Origin: Promineifilum sp019695075
GTDB lineage: Bacteria; Chloroflexota; Anaerolineae; Promineifilales; Promineifilaceae
NCBI GenBank assembly: GCA_026129185.1
Contig: JAHCIO010000021.1
Span: 12,189 to 76,188, forward strand
DNA length: 64,000 nt
Direction of reading: 5' to 3'
Shown here: one piece after another, positions 25,556 through 33,440 of the stretch
Position numbering within the stretch: the stretch's first letter is position 1
Layout: every line of letters begins with the position of its first letter
Translations under genes and position numbers: made by a program
Notes under the pieces: generated by a model
Databases searched by the model: none
What the model saw: only the letters and a program-made list of their open reading frames with translations
What the model was told of the DNA's origin: nothing

Positions 25556-26767
25556 CTAGCGCGCCAGGGCGCTGGACGAACGAACAGAACCGGCGGCTTC
25601 TAGCAGAGTGGTATAGTGTCGCAGCACTACCTCAGGGCGGTAGTGGCGCATGACGAACTGCTGCCCCTGTAGTCCCATTTGCCGCCGCAGGGACTCGGAG
25701 TCGCGGAGGAGTTGGAGGGCCGCGGTGAATTCGTCATGCGTGCGATAGTATAATCCGCCGTTGCCCTGCCGGCACAGATATTTGACCACTTCACATTGTT
25801 CGTTCACGAGCACCGGCACACCCGCGGCCCAGGCCTCCAGGGTGATCATCGACAGACTCTCATAGAGCGAGGGCAGCACAACCAGCGTCGCCGCGGCGAT
25901 GGCGTCGTCCCGGTCGGCATCGGGCACGAAGCCCAGATGCACGATGTCGGGGTGATCGGGCAGGGGCATGTTGGCCTTGCCCATGAGCACCAGCTTGAGG
26001 GGCGCGGCGTCGCCGGCCTGCCGGTAGCGGGTGAAGAAGTCCAGCAATTCGGGCACGTTCTTGGATGCATCAACGCGGCCGACGTAGAGCAGGAACGGCT
26101 CGGCCAGGCCAAACTTCTCGCGAAAGCGCGCCGCCGAGGCCCCCACCGCCGGCTCAACGCCCACGCCCGCGATCGTGCTGGGCACAGCGCTGTTGCGCGT
26201 CACGCGCTGCACCAGCCGTCGCTCCGGCTCGGTATTGTAGAAAATGCCCCGCGGCAAATGGAACACCGGCCGGAAGACGGCCATGCGGACAAACGGGTCG
26301 TCATGGGCTGTGGGCACTAGAAAGGCCTTGTCGGAGACGATGGGCAGTCCGAAGGCGGTCGTGGCGTAGTGGAAGGTGAAGAAGATGAAGGCGTCGGTCG
26401 TCTCGTAGAAGCGGCGAATGGCCTCGAAGAGGGGCGTGGAGAACGGCCCCTGGTCGCGAACCCAGCGACTTTCGTCGAAGAGGGTGTGGCGGTGGTTGAC
26501 GACCTCGTGCGTCTGCCGTTGGGCGCGCTTCCAGTCGCGTACGGCATCGACCGGGTAGCGGCAGACACGCACGCCGTCGATGTCGCTCTCACCCGGCGGG
26601 TAGTGGTCGGCCCAGGTGATGTAGTCGAGGGCGCAGGTCGTCAGCACGGTGACCTCGGCCGACGCCGCCAGCCGCTCGGCCAGCCAGCGGGCGTGCTGCT
26701 CCGCGCCGCCGTTGACCTCGCGGCCATAGCGCTGCACGACGATAGTGATGCGACGGGGTAGGCTCAT
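25556..26767 (-). CDS. Glycosyltransferase family 4
   Basis: A GT4 enzyme of 403 residues starting MSLPRRITIVVQRYG at 26767. It has the acceptor-side glycine loop EVNGGAEQHARWLAERL, and in the donor domain LLYVGRVDASKNVPELL and ITLEAWAAGVPVLV. The open frame runs further upstream to 27052, but that part is only the shadow of the preceding gene. The start overlaps the stop of the preceding glycosyltransferase by 4 bases (ATGA), so translation is coupled. It shows the same N-terminal layout as the enzyme at 27930-29123, which suggests related substrates. Confidence 0.92.
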   Translation of the reverse strand: MSLPRRITIVVQRYGREVNGGAEQHARWLAERLAASAEVTVLTTCALDYITWADHYPPGESDIDGVRVCRYPVDAVRDWKRAQRQTHEVVNHRHTLFDESRWVRDQGPFSTPLFEAIRRFYETTDAFIFFTFHYATTAFGLPIVSDKAFLVPTAHDDPFVRMAVFRPVFHLPRGIFYNTEPERRLVQRVTRNSAVPSTIAGVGVEPAVGASAARFREKFGLAEPFLLYVGRVDASKNVPELLDFFTRYRQAGDAAPLKLVLMGKANMPLPDHPDIVHLGFVPDADRDDAIAAATLVVLPSLYESLSMITLEAWAAGVPVLVNEQCEVVKYLCRQGNGGLYYRTHDEFTAALQLLRDSESLRRQMGLQGQQFVMRHYRPEVVLRHYTTLLEAAGSVRSSSALAR

Positions 26768-27933
26768 GCGGGCATCAGGGCGAACGTCGTCATGAGAAAG
26801 CGCCGGACGTTGGCCGCCAGTGCGGCGTCGCTGTAATGTTGCGCCCAGCGGCCGGCCTCGCGGCGCATGGCGGTGTAGCGCGCCGGATCGTCGAGCAGGG
26901 CCAACACCCGGGCCACGGCCTCGTCGGGCCGCCGCTTGTCGAAAACCAGCCCGGCCGGCCCGGCTACCTCGACCATCGGCTCCTGATCGTGGACGGCCAC
27001 GGGCACGCCAAAGGAGAGCGATTCGGCGATGGGCACGCAGAAGCTCTCCCACTCCGACGTGACGAACAGCAGCCGGGCGTTCTGGTAGAGCGCGCCCAAA
27101 AGGGCCGGGTTGTTGACCTGTCCGGCGAAAAGGACGCGGTTCTCCAGGCCATGGGCGGCGATCTGGCGGTCGAGTTCGGCCTGGTAGCCCTTCGTCTGGT
27201 CGCGCGTGCCGGCCAGGATGAGCGCCAGGTCGGGCCGGGCGGCGCGCAGACGGGCGAAGATGTCGATCAGCGCGCCGACGTCCTTCTGCGGCACAATGCG
27301 GCCGACGAAAAGAATGTAATCCAGCCTGGCCAGCAGCCCGGCCAGCTCATCGTCCCGCGCCGCCTCAAACTTAGCCGTGTCGGTGGCGAGGAAGAACTTG
27401 TGCAACCGGTCGGCCGGGAAGCCATTCTCTTGCAGGATACGGCGGGAATCCTCGGAGTGGACGACGACTTGCTCGAAGCGACCGGCCAGCGCCGGTAGCA
27501 CGTCCAGTCCGCGCCGGCAGAGGGCCTCCAGATGCGCGTTCTGCCCGGCGAAAAGGCGCGGTGGGCAGATGCCGTGGTAGTCCATGATCTTAAAGTCGGG
27601 ACTGGCCAGGGCCAGGTCAACGTTGTCGGCCCAGATGGAATAGTGGAACCACAGCAGGTCTTCGCCCGTCGGCCGGTACATGCGCGACGGCTCGGCCCGC
27701 CCCTGCAGCGCCGGGGCGATGTGGTCGGCGTAGACCGTCGCCCGCGCGCCCCACTGCCGGAACAGACCAGCCAGATTGAGGGTGTAGTTGCTGACGGCGT
27801 CGCCGGGCGACAGGCCGGCGGTCATGATGTGGACGCGCAGCGGCCGGCGATCACGGCCGTTGGGCAGCGCCGGAGCGGCGTTGGGCAGCGCCGGAGCGGC
27901 GTTGGGTTGGGAGGTCGATTGGGTCGTAGTCAT
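26764..27933 (-). CDS. Glycosyltransferase family 4
   Basis: A 389-residue GT4 enzyme. The first 25 residues contain a tandem NAAPALP duplication from a 21-base repeat. The N-terminal domain then begins RVHIMTAGLSPGDAVSNY, a loop typical of GT4 enzymes acting on lipid-linked glycans. Donor-domain features are LFVGRIVPQKDVGALI and IAESLSFGVPVAVHD. MDYHGICPP and HKFFLATDTAKF also recur in bacterial polysaccharide GT4 proteins. It overlaps both neighbours by 4 bases (ATGA at 26764-26767 and at 27930-27933), so three glycosyltransferases form one tightly coupled operon. Confidence 0.92.
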   Translation of the reverse strand: MTTTQSTSQPNAAPALPNAAPALPNGRDRRPLRVHIMTAGLSPGDAVSNYTLNLAGLFRQWGARATVYADHIAPALQGRAEPSRMYRPTGEDLLWFHYSIWADNVDLALASPDFKIMDYHGICPPRLFAGQNAHLEALCRRGLDVLPALAGRFEQVVVHSEDSRRILQENGFPADRLHKFFLATDTAKFEAARDDELAGLLARLDYILFVGRIVPQKDVGALIDIFARLRAARPDLALILAGTRDQTKGYQAELDRQIAAHGLENRVLFAGQVNNPALLGALYQNARLLFVTSEWESFCVPIAESLSFGVPVAVHDQEPMVEVAGPAGLVFDKRRPDEAVARVLALLDDPARYTAMRREAGRWAQHYSDAALAANVRRFLMTTFALMPA

Positions 27934-29123
27934 GAGGCTAGGACGCGCGCGAACAGGTCGCCATAGCGTGGGACGATGATCGGCCAGTGGTAGCGCGACA
28001 GGACGTAGGCGCGGCCGTTCCGCCCCATCTGCGCCGCCTCGGCCGGGTGGTCGAAAAGATAGTCGAGCGTCGCCGCGAACTCGTCGGCGTCGGCGAAGTA
28101 GAGGCCGCCGTTGGCGTTGCGGCAGTGCTCCACCGTCACGGCGCAGTTGGCATGGACCAGCGCCGGCGTCCCCTGTAGCCAGCTCTCCATCAAGGCGATG
28201 GAGAAACTCTCGTTGAGCGACGGCAGGCAGAAGACCGTCGCCGCGGCCAGAGCATCAAGCTTGTCTTGCAGGGGGACGAAGCCCAGGTCGAGGAAGCCGC
28301 CGGCGGACGCTTCCGGCAAAGCGACCTCGCCCGGCCCCAGCAGCACCAGCCGCGCGCCGCGCTGCCGGCCGGTGGTCTGCCAGTAGCGCGCCCAGTAGTC
28401 GAGCAGCAGCGGCGTGTTCTTGCCCGGCTCGCGCCGCCCGGCATAGAGGACGAAAGGGCCATCCACGCCGGTGCGGCGGCGGAAGCGCTCGGCGTCGCCC
28501 TCGCCCTCCACGTCCACACCCGCGCCGAAGACCTCGCGGAGTTGGCCCGGCTCGGCCGGGAACAGCCGGTCGGCCAGGGCGCGCTCGGCCTCGGTGTGGA
28601 AGACCAGCGCCCGCGCGCGCGGCAATACTTGGCGATAGAGGCCCAGCCGCGCGTAGCTCTCGTCGTGGAGGCAGGGCATGATGATGCTGCGGTCGGGGCA
28701 GACTTGCGCTCCGAAATAGGTGGTGGAGAACAGGTAGGGGATGAAGTAATACAGCCGCTCGGACGCCTCGGCGGCGATGAAGTCATAGAGCGCCGGCACA
28801 CGCAGCATCTCCTCGATGAAGACGCGCTCGTCGGCGGCCGAGACGGGCCGGTTGTTCATCAGGCGCAGATTGACCGCGTCGAAGGCGGCCCGGTTGCGCC
28901 GCTGCACCGGGAAGCGCCGCACGGGCACGCCGTCGATGACCGATAGTCCGGCGGGGTGATAGCTGCGCCCCCAGTCGGCGTAGAGGTCGCGTGTCGTCGT
29001 CGTCAGCACCTCGACCGGCATGCCCGCGCGCTGCAACTGTGGGACTAACCGGCGCAGTTCCGCCTCGGCCCCGCCGGGCACGTCCGGCCCATACCAGGGC
29101 GTGACGAAGGAGATGGTGGTCAT
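27930..29123 (-). CDS. Glycosyltransferase family 4
   Basis: A 397-residue GT4 enzyme starting MTTISFVTPWYGPDVPGGAEAELRR, with the usual PGGAE nucleotide-sugar transferase loop. The donor domain shows LYAGRREPGKNTPLLL and IALMESWLQGTPALVHA with the conserved Glu. HCRNANGGLYF near the end matches the CRQGNGGLYY of the enzyme at 25556, so the two are probably paralogues. It lies 9 bases after the small conserved protein at 29133 and is coupled to the next gene by ATGA. The substrate is unknown. Confidence 0.92.
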   Translation of the reverse strand: MTTISFVTPWYGPDVPGGAEAELRRLVPQLQRAGMPVEVLTTTTRDLYADWGRSYHPAGLSVIDGVPVRRFPVQRRNRAAFDAVNLRLMNNRPVSAADERVFIEEMLRVPALYDFIAAEASERLYYFIPYLFSTTYFGAQVCPDRSIIMPCLHDESYARLGLYRQVLPRARALVFHTEAERALADRLFPAEPGQLREVFGAGVDVEGEGDAERFRRRTGVDGPFVLYAGRREPGKNTPLLLDYWARYWQTTGRQRGARLVLLGPGEVALPEASAGGFLDLGFVPLQDKLDALAAATVFCLPSLNESFSIALMESWLQGTPALVHANCAVTVEHCRNANGGLYFADADEFAATLDYLFDHPAEAAQMGRNGRAYVLSRYHWPIIVPRYGDLFARVLAS

Positions 29124-29132
29124 GGGCGCGGC

Positions 29133-29531
29133 CTAGCGTTCGTCGTCGGCCGGTTCCTCCTGACCCACCAGGCTGAGCGCTTGCAGCAGATGCTCGGCGG
29201 CGCTGGCCTGCCGGGCGGCACTCAAGTTGACATAATAGACCACAAGCTCGTGGATCTTCGTCCGCAGCCAGACCAGCAAGCCGCCAATAATGGGCACGCC
29301 CGATTTGCTGACAAACACCGGCACGGCGACCTCGTCCAGCGCCAGCCGCGCCTGATAGAGGTGCTCGTAGAACTCCGGCGGGTAGCGTTTGCCGGTGACG
29401 ACTGGGGCCGCGCCGGCACTGCCAACAGCCGCCCGCTTGGCGATGATCTGCTGCCGGATCTGCTGCATGATCTCTTCGATGTTGACCTCTTCGAGGTTGA
29501 CTTGTGATTCCGTCGCCGGCTGCTCACTCAC
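29133..29531 (-). CDS. Small conserved protein sharing a domain with a neighbouring glycosyltransferase
   Basis: A 132-residue protein of unknown function. I chose the GTG at 29531 because AAGGAG lies 11 bases upstream; the frame is open to 29636. Residues 15-35 form an acidic helix (EEVNIEEIMQQIRQQI). Residues about 60-125 contain LLVWLRTKIHELVVYYVN and AARQASAAEHLLQAL. A closely similar segment (LVVWLRTAWNDVATRW ... AAQQSAFNATLVEWL) forms the N-terminus of the glycosyltransferase at 31791, so this is a module that occurs alone and fused. It is predicted to be helical and possibly membrane-attached. A role as an accessory or scaffold for glycosyltransferases is an inference from this pairing. 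Confidence 0.75.
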   Translation of the reverse strand: MSEQPATESQVNLEEVNIEEIMQQIRQQIIAKRAAVGSAGAAPVVTGKRYPPEFYEHLYQARLALDEVAVPVFVSKSGVPIIGGLLVWLRTKIHELVVYYVNLSAARQASAAEHLLQALSLVGQEEPADDER

Positions 29532-29589
29532 GTCGATACTTGCTCCTTGGCCCTCGCGGCCGGGTGGCTCCGTGCGCCCCACCGCGTCC

Positions 29590-31788
29590 TCATTCCTCGT
29601 CCGGGGCGATACGCGCCACGCGCAACACCCATTCATTCGTCAGGATCGCCGTCGGCCGGTGGTCGTCGCTCGATTCCAGGCGTTGGCTGCGAAGGGTGTA
29701 GGTCGCCCCTTCGTAGGCCAGGTCGTGCTCGCTTAACCAGGCCGGGTCGCCGATCCAGTAGACAGCGCGACCGCTATTGTGCCATATCTCCACCGCCCGA
29801 ACCAAGTCCGCGCCGGGTAGCGCCGGGTCGCGCAGGGCAAACGCATTGTGGCCGTAGATGAATTGCAGCGGCGTGCCGAAGAAGTCGCCGTTGCCGATGG
29901 GCACGCCGTCGTCGAACAGCAGTACGGCGTTCGGCTCCAGCGCGGCGTTGAGCGCGTCCAGTTGCGCCGTCAGGCCGCGGTGATCGACCTGGCTGACGAG
30001 ACCCCGCGCCGACCAGGCCAGCCCGCCCAGCCAGACCAACGCCACGGCCGCGGCCAGGACCAGCCGGGCCGACCGCGCCCGCGCCCCGCCCCGGCCGCCC
30101 GGCCCGGCCAGCCAGCCGATGACGACCGCCCCGGCGACGGTGAAAAAGGGTACGGCCGCCGGCACCATCCGCCGCATGACGTAGACGTGCTGCGGATTGG
30201 CGTAGAGCGTCCACAGATATAGCGCGGCGAAGAGCGCGCCGATGGCCAGCACCATCGCCGTGCGCCGGTTGACGCGCCAGAGCAGCAGGCACGTCCCGGC
30301 CACGCCCAGCCAGACGCCCACCGGCGACAGATACCAGCCCAGCCGCCGCCAATTCTCGTGGTCGGTCAGCGTGACCGCGCCGCCGCTGAACACGTCCTCG
30401 CGCACGGCCGGCGCGCCGACGACGGGCCGAATGAACCAGCCGTAGACGGCGAAGACGAGCGTCACGCCGATGAGGGCCAGCAAGGCGGCGCGGCGGTAGC
30501 GGGCGTAGCCGGCCAGGAACCGCGGCCCGGCGCGACGCAGCAGCCACAGGAAGACGACGGCCGCCAGCGCGGCCACGGCGGGAATGGCCCAATTCACTTG
30601 CAGCAGGCGCAACCCCAGCCCGGAGTGGGCGACGAAGTAGGGCCGGCTCTGGAGCCAGCCGTGGGCGAATGAGTGGGCCACCAGTACCCCCAGCGGTACG
30701 AGGAACCAGGCGGCGGTGGCCGGTGGTCGGTGGTCGGTGGTCGGGGAGCCACCCGCCAGCAGCCACAGGGCCAACAGCCCCAGCACCGGCAGTAGCACCA
30801 GCAGATCGACGCGCACCAGAAAGGCCATCCCCAGCGACACGCCGGCCAGTAGCGCCCAGAGCTTGGCGGGCCGGTCACCGCCCAGCCAGTGGCCCAGGCC
30901 AAACAGGCCGCTCCAGAGCATGTATTGCGTCAGCACTTCGGTCGTCGGGTAGCGGGCAAACCAGACTTGCAGCCCCGTCAGCGACAGGGCAACGAGGGCC
31001 AGCGCGGCCGTCTCCCAGCCGGCGAACTGGCGCACGGTGAAGTAGACCGCCAGCGCCCCCAGCGTCGCCCATAGGCCGTTCATCAGCAGTTCGGCGCGGA
31101 TGGCCTCGGTCGTGGGCGCGCCCGTATCCGCCACCAGCCCAAAGGCGACGGCCAGCCAGACCGGATGCAGCGGGTAGAATTGCGGCGTGATTTCGCCCGG
31201 CGGCTGGCCGACGACGTAAAAGCCGGGCAGGAGATACCTCGGCGCGATGGGGTTGTCGCTCATCGGCCGCAGCAGCGTGTCGTAGAGGGCCGTGTCCAAC
31301 CCGGCCAGCGTCTCGTCCTGCACGACGATGCTGCCCTCGCGGGCGATGGACGCGCCCAGGCTGACGTAGACGCCGGCGTCGGCCGCGCCGAGGACGTACT
31401 CGTGCGGCCGGAAGAAGAGCCAGCCGGCGGCCACCAGCCACGCCACCAGAAAGGCCCCCTCCAGCCACGCCGGCAGCGCCGGGAAGAGGCGCGGCGCGGC
31501 CGGCCGGCCAGACAACGGCGCGTGGGCGCGGCCGGCGCGTCTCTGCCAGACGTCGACGGCCAGCAGGCCGGCGACGAGCAGCGCCCAGACGACCGCCAGC
31601 CGCCCTACAGCGAACGCGCCCACTTCGGCCAGCAGCAGCGCCGCCCAACCCAGCGTCGCCAGGCCGAGGGTCAGCGCGGCGAAGGCCGCCGGCAGGTTGA
31701 GCCGGCCGCGGTCGAACTGGCGCATGAGCAGCCAGCCGGGCACGAAGCCGGCCGCCGGCAGCAGGAGAACGACCACCCAGGCGGGCAT
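29590..31788 (-). CDS. Multi-pass membrane glycosyltransferase (GT-C/GT39-like)
   Basis: A 732-residue integral membrane protein starting MPAWVVVLLLPAAG at 31788, with about 15 hydrophobic segments. It resembles the polyprenol-phosphate-sugar dependent GT-C fold (ArnT/PMT-like): a long first periplasmic loop has acidic residues (AADAGVYVSLGASIA), followed by FYPLHPVWLAVA. The exact family is not certain. The larger frame to 32451 is a shadow. At 30716-30748 a run of GGTCGGT heptamers inside the gene encodes TTDHRPPAT in a loop between membrane segments. It starts 2 bases after the stop of the preceding glycosyltransferase. Confidence 0.8.
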   Translation of the reverse strand: MPAWVVVLLLPAAGFVPGWLLMRQFDRGRLNLPAAFAALTLGLATLGWAALLLAEVGAFAVGRLAVVWALLVAGLLAVDVWQRRAGRAHAPLSGRPAAPRLFPALPAWLEGAFLVAWLVAAGWLFFRPHEYVLGAADAGVYVSLGASIAREGSIVVQDETLAGLDTALYDTLLRPMSDNPIAPRYLLPGFYVVGQPPGEITPQFYPLHPVWLAVAFGLVADTGAPTTEAIRAELLMNGLWATLGALAVYFTVRQFAGWETAALALVALSLTGLQVWFARYPTTEVLTQYMLWSGLFGLGHWLGGDRPAKLWALLAGVSLGMAFLVRVDLLVLLPVLGLLALWLLAGGSPTTDHRPPATAAWFLVPLGVLVAHSFAHGWLQSRPYFVAHSGLGLRLLQVNWAIPAVAALAAVVFLWLLRRAGPRFLAGYARYRRAALLALIGVTLVFAVYGWFIRPVVGAPAVREDVFSGGAVTLTDHENWRRLGWYLSPVGVWLGVAGTCLLLWRVNRRTAMVLAIGALFAALYLWTLYANPQHVYVMRRMVPAAVPFFTVAGAVVIGWLAGPGGRGGARARSARLVLAAAVALVWLGGLAWSARGLVSQVDHRGLTAQLDALNAALEPNAVLLFDDGVPIGNGDFFGTPLQFIYGHNAFALRDPALPGADLVRAVEIWHNSGRAVYWIGDPAWLSEHDLAYEGATYTLRSQRLESSDDHRPTAILTNEWVLRVARIAPDEE
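30716..30748. repeat. Heptamer tract GGTCGGT inside the GT-C gene
   Basis: About four GGTCGGT/GGCCGGT units inside coding DNA, encoding a hydrophilic loop of the membrane protein. Confidence 0.7.
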
Positions 31789-31790
31789 GG

Positions 31791-33407
31791 CTACGCCCCG
31801 GCCGGCTCCAGCGCGGCGATGAAGTCGATGATAGCATCGGCCACGGCCGCTGGCGCGCAGGCCTCGGCCACGTAGCGCGCCGCGGCCTCGCCCAGCGCCG
31901 CCCGCCGCTCCGGCGCGCGGGCCAGCGCCAGCAACGCGGTCAGGAGCGCCTCCTCGTCCAGCGGCGGCGTCTTGACCACGGCCCCGTCGGGAATCTCGGC
32001 GTACCAGCCGTGGTCGAAGACCACCAGCGCTCGCCCGGCGGCCATGACGCGCAGGGCCGCGCCCGATGTCTCGCCCAGGGTCGGGTAGCGCAGGTTGAGG
32101 ACGATGTCGGCCGTGGCTGCCCAGTCGTTGAAGGCGTCGAACGACTCGACATAATCTATGTGGATAACGCTCTCGCCCAACCCCAACTCGGCCAGCAGCC
32201 CGTCGAGATCGACTTCGGGCAGCACCTGGCCGACGATCAGAAAGCGCGCGTCGGGCACGTCGGCCAACAGCCGCCGGAAGACGCGCAACGCCAGCGGCAG
32301 TTGCTTGTTCGCCGTCACCTGCCCGACGACAGCGACGAGCAGCGCCTCCGGGGGCAAATTCAGTTCCGCCCGGCGCGAGCGGGCGCGACGCGGGGCAACA
32401 AGATGGGGGATGACGGCCACGCGCGCCGCCGGCCGGACGGCGCGAATCCACCCATCCACCGTGCGGCTGTGGACGATGAGGCCAAGGCTGCTGTCGATCA
32501 CCCGCGCGTTCAGGGCCACTTCGGTCAGCGGGTTGGCGGCGCGTCCGCTGCGGATGTCGCGCAGGCGCGGCGCGGCGGTGTCGCCCAGATCGTAGCCCAT
32601 CTCGCGGGCATAGGCGGCGAAGCTGCCCGCGCCCAGAGTCAACTCGGCGACGAGGTGGTGGAGAACGTAGTCATGGAGCACGGTCACGCCGGGGTAGCGC
32701 CGCAGCATGTGGTAGATGGCGGCGTGGTGGGCGCTGTTGCCCATCTGGTAGAGCGGCAGGTCATAGGCCCAGCGCTCGGCCGGGAAGGCGGCCACGGGGC
32801 GGCGGGGCAGATTGCCGGGCGCGTCCGGATCGTCGGTGAACAGGGTGATGTCGGCTCGCTCGGCCAGGTAGGGCAGCAACTCGGCGCTGTAGTCGGCGAT
32901 GCCGCTGCGCGCGGGGGGCAGGGGGCTGAAATAGGCCAATCGGAAGCGCCGGCGGGGGCGATCCGGGAGAATCGCGCCACTGCTGCGATTCGGGAGAATC
33001 GCGCCACTGCTGCGATTCGGGAGAATCGCGCCACTGCTGCGATTCGGGAGAATCGCGCCACTGCTGCGATTCGGGAGAATCGCGCCACTGCCTAGCCGCG
33101 CGGCCACGGCGGCTGTGTCGCGGTTGAGTTGCGCGCCGGCCCGATCCAGGGCAACACGCTCGGCCTCCGCGGCGCTCGGCCCCAGTTGCCGCCGCGCCAG
33201 CCACTCGACCAGGGTGGCATTGAAGGCGCTCTGCTGGGCGGCCAGCGGGCCCACGTGCCAGCGGGTGGCCACGTCATTCCAGGCCGTCCGCAGCCAAACC
33301 ACCAGCCGGCCAACGCCCGGCGCGGCCGAGGCAAAGGCGTACTCGCTCAGTTCGGCGCGGCGGCCCATCTCTTCCAATCGGGCCTTGTCGAAGCGGTCGT
33401 CGCTCAT
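31791..33407 (-). CDS. Glycosyltransferase family 4 with N-terminal helical module and repeat insert
   Basis: A 538-residue GT4-type enzyme. Residues about 25-80 are the helical module also encoded alone at 29133. Residues about 105-151 are five tandem copies of the 9-residue GAILPNRSS unit, produced by five tandem hairpin elements in the DNA. The catalytic part begins RLAYFSPLPPARSGIADYS. The donor domain has VAVVGQVTANKQLPLAL, and GETSGAALRVMAAGRALVV in place of the usual EX7E segment. Removing the insert would leave a normal GT4 protein. It is followed 2 bases later by the GT-C gene and preceded by a heptamer tract. Confidence 0.9.
   Translation of the reverse strand: MSDDRFDKARLEEMGRRAELSEYAFASAAPGVGRLVVWLRTAWNDVATRWHVGPLAAQQSAFNATLVEWLARRQLGPSAAEAERVALDRAGAQLNRDTAAVAARLGSGAILPNRSSGAILPNRSSGAILPNRSSGAILPNRSSGAILPDRPRRRFRLAYFSPLPPARSGIADYSAELLPYLAERADITLFTDDPDAPGNLPRRPVAAFPAERWAYDLPLYQMGNSAHHAAIYHMLRRYPGVTVLHDYVLHHLVAELTLGAGSFAAYAREMGYDLGDTAAPRLRDIRSGRAANPLTEVALNARVIDSSLGLIVHSRTVDGWIRAVRPAARVAVIPHLVAPRRARSRRAELNLPPEALLVAVVGQVTANKQLPLALRVFRRLLADVPDARFLIVGQVLPEVDLDGLLAELGLGESVIHIDYVESFDAFNDWAATADIVLNLRYPTLGETSGAALRVMAAGRALVVFDHGWYAEIPDGAVVKTPPLDEEALLTALLALARAPERRAALGEAAARYVAEACAPAAVADAIIDFIAALEPAGA
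32958..33090. repeat. Five tandem hairpin-element copies inside a glycosyltransferase gene
   Basis: Five 27-base units, each the 23-base hairpin element plus a TGCT spacer, starting at 32958, 32985, 33012, 33039 and 33066. They stay in frame on the minus strand. The first has one substitution in the stem (GATCC for GATTC). Confidence 0.95.
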
Positions 33408-33440
33408 CGGTGATCAGTGGGCAGTGGGCAGTGGTCAGTT
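33407..33440. repeat. Heptamer tract CAGTGGG/CAGTGGT
   Basis: TGATCAG, TGGGCAG, TGGGCAG and TGGTCAG units fill the gap between two genes. The stop codon of the GHL10-type gene lies within the last unit. Confidence 0.75.

Noticed and set aside
26768..27052. N-terminal extension of the glycosyltransferase that starts at 26767
   Set aside because: The extension reads the preceding glycosyltransferase in another frame; MSLPRRITIVVQ at the ATGA overlap is a normal GT4 start.
31789..32451. N-terminal extension of the GT-C membrane protein by about 220 residues
   Set aside because: The extension is a low-complexity shadow of the preceding glycosyltransferase gene; the ATG at 31788 starts directly with a membrane helix 2 bases after the upstream stop.
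32958..33090. CRISPR array
   Set aside because: Units are separated by an identical 4-base spacer only and lie in frame in a glycosyltransferase gene.
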